From positions 1-6,270 of the forward strand of contig DFDY01000080.1 in NCBI GenBank assembly GCA_002368955.1: DNA of 6,270 bases. The letters run 5' to 3'. The first letter of the stretch is position 1; the number at the start of each line of letters is the position of its first letter. The translations under genes were made by a program, and so were the position numbers. The DNA comes from Bacteroidales bacterium UBA3816. GTDB lineage: Bacteria > Bacteroidota > Bacteroidia > Bacteroidales > P3. Below, piece after piece: positions 6,008 to 6,270 of the stretch. Below the pieces are notes generated by a model. That model ran no database searches. It was not told where the DNA came from and was given only the letters and a program-made list of their open reading frames with translations.

Positions 6008-6065
6008 GTGAATAGTGATTGGTGAATAGCTATTCGACAAATGTATTGTCTATTCACTTCTCACT
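6008..6065. repeat. GTGAATAG inverted repeat, possible variant of the AGTTAAT repeat
   Basis: GTGAATAG occurs at 6008-6015 and 6022-6029, and its reverse complement CTATTCAC at 6050-6057. The wider arms 6014-6029 and 6050-6065 match at 13 of 16 positions. A perfect 12-base palindrome, GAATAGCTATTC, spans 6024-6035. The motif differs from the GTTAATAG of the repeats at 68-135 and 1279-1406 by one base, so it may be a diverged member of the same group. Confidence 0.6.
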
Positions 6066-6091
6066 CATAACATAGTCACCAGCAATGTCAC

Positions 6092-6192
6092 TAATCACAT
6101 TTGATTACGGATTGTGCCTAGTCCTATAGCCAAAATGCCGTTTTGATTTCTATAAGGTTGTAAGCCCTCTTTCCGATGGAGGGCGTTTTATT
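6092..6192 (+). ncRNA. Possible small structured RNA ending in an intrinsic terminator
   Basis: An intrinsic terminator at 6164-6190 has no plus-strand gene before it, which implies that a short transcript ends there. Just upstream, CCTATAG (6123-6129) pairs with CTATAAGG (6150-6157, one bulged A) and, nested inside, CAAAA (6131-6135) pairs with TTTTG (6141-6145). The best promoter candidate is CACATTTG at 6096-6103, one mismatch from TAnnTTTG, inside the palindrome TAATCA-CATT-TGATTA (6092-6107). That would give an RNA of about 80-85 bases starting near 6109. I do not recognise the RNA family. Alternatives are a leader or attenuator of a gene beyond the right edge, or a decayed gene that kept its terminator. 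Confidence 0.3.
6164..6190 (+). terminator. Intrinsic terminator with no gene before it
   Basis: GCCCTC (6164-6169) and GAGGGC (6179-6184) form a perfect GC-rich 6-bp stem with a 9-base loop, followed by GTTTTATT. This is a typical plus-strand intrinsic terminator. The minus strand has no T-run after the stem. The nearest upstream plus-strand gene ends at 3641, so it must serve an unannotated transcript or be a relic. Confidence 0.6.
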
Positions 6193-6226
6193 GTATGGTG
6201 TGTTCTATTTATTTGTTTCCATTGTC

Positions 6227-6243
6227 GCGTCCCGTCGGGACGC
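6227..6243. repeat. GC-rich perfect palindrome at the right end (7-bp stem, 3-base loop)
   Basis: GCGTCCC (6227-6233) and GGGACGC (6237-6243) pair perfectly around GTC. No T-run follows on either strand, so a terminator is unlikely. It has the same geometry as the palindrome at 1-17, with a different stem sequence beyond the shared GCGT...ACGC ends. Palindromes of this type recur between genes in many Bacteroidales genomes (general knowledge, not checked here). Confidence 0.6.
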
Positions 6244-6270
6244 AGTTTACTGACGTCTGAGTATCACGGC

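Larger units (their letters stand above)
5935..6270. other. 336-base region without a recognised protein gene
   Basis: From left to right it holds the aldolase promoter, an A/T-rich stretch, the GTGAATAG inverted repeat, the possible small RNA with its terminator, and the GC-rich palindrome. Bases 6191-6226 and 6244-6270 show nothing I can name. The only short reading frame noticed (6085-6129, 14 codons) has no supporting signal. Confidence 0.6.

Noticed and set aside
6085..6129. 14-codon reading frame MSLITFDYGLCLVL before the terminator at 6164-6190
   Set aside because: It has no ribosome-binding signal, overlaps the candidate promoter palindrome, and shows no run of a single amino acid as in classic attenuator leaders. 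It is too short to support from one sequence.

Overview
The window looks like chromosomal DNA of a Bacteroidales bacterium, most likely close to Prevotella; the genus is a guess. The main evidence is that four intergenic regions each carry the Bacteroidetes sigma-ABfr type -7 box TAnnTTTG, always continued as TTTGCAA, at a sensible distance from a start codon. None of the five genes has an obvious Shine-Dalgarno sequence, and the gene families are ordinary for gut or oral Bacteroidales.

Layout. Bases 1-279 hold a GC-rich palindrome, a large hairpin built from AGTTAAT units, a C9 run and the promoter of gene 1. Gene 1 (280-1260, +) is a YitT/DUF2179 membrane protein. It converges on gene 2 (1420-2592, -), an iron-dependent alcohol/aldehyde dehydrogenase of the YqhD/BDH type. 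The 159-base gap between them carries a second AGTTAAT repeat, interrupted by a 70-bp palindromic element with perfect 13-bp ends. Gene 3 (2823-3641, +) is divergent from gene 2 and encodes a flavodoxin-fold protein with a lipoprotein signal; a probable terminator follows it. Genes 5 and 4 (4909-5934 then 3798-4877, both -) form a likely two-gene operon: a threonine-aldolase-type PLP enzyme, then a sugar-transfer-associated ATP-grasp protein. The last 336 bases have no convincing gene. They hold the promoter of gene 5, a third A/T-rich inverted repeat, a possible small structured RNA ending in an intrinsic terminator, and a second GC-rich palindrome.

How the genes relate. Genes 2 and 3 share one intergenic region with back-to-back promoters and are both predicted redox proteins, so a common role in reducing aldehydes or handling redox stress is plausible but unproven. 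Genes 4 and 5 are probably co-transcribed, yet have no obvious metabolic link, and gene 4 is clearly poorer in G+C than gene 5. Nothing here amounts to a clearly new multi-gene system. The most distinctive content is intergenic: the small palindromic element apparently inserted inside an AGTTAAT repeat, the C9 run where the -33 promoter box should be, and the possible small RNA near the right end.
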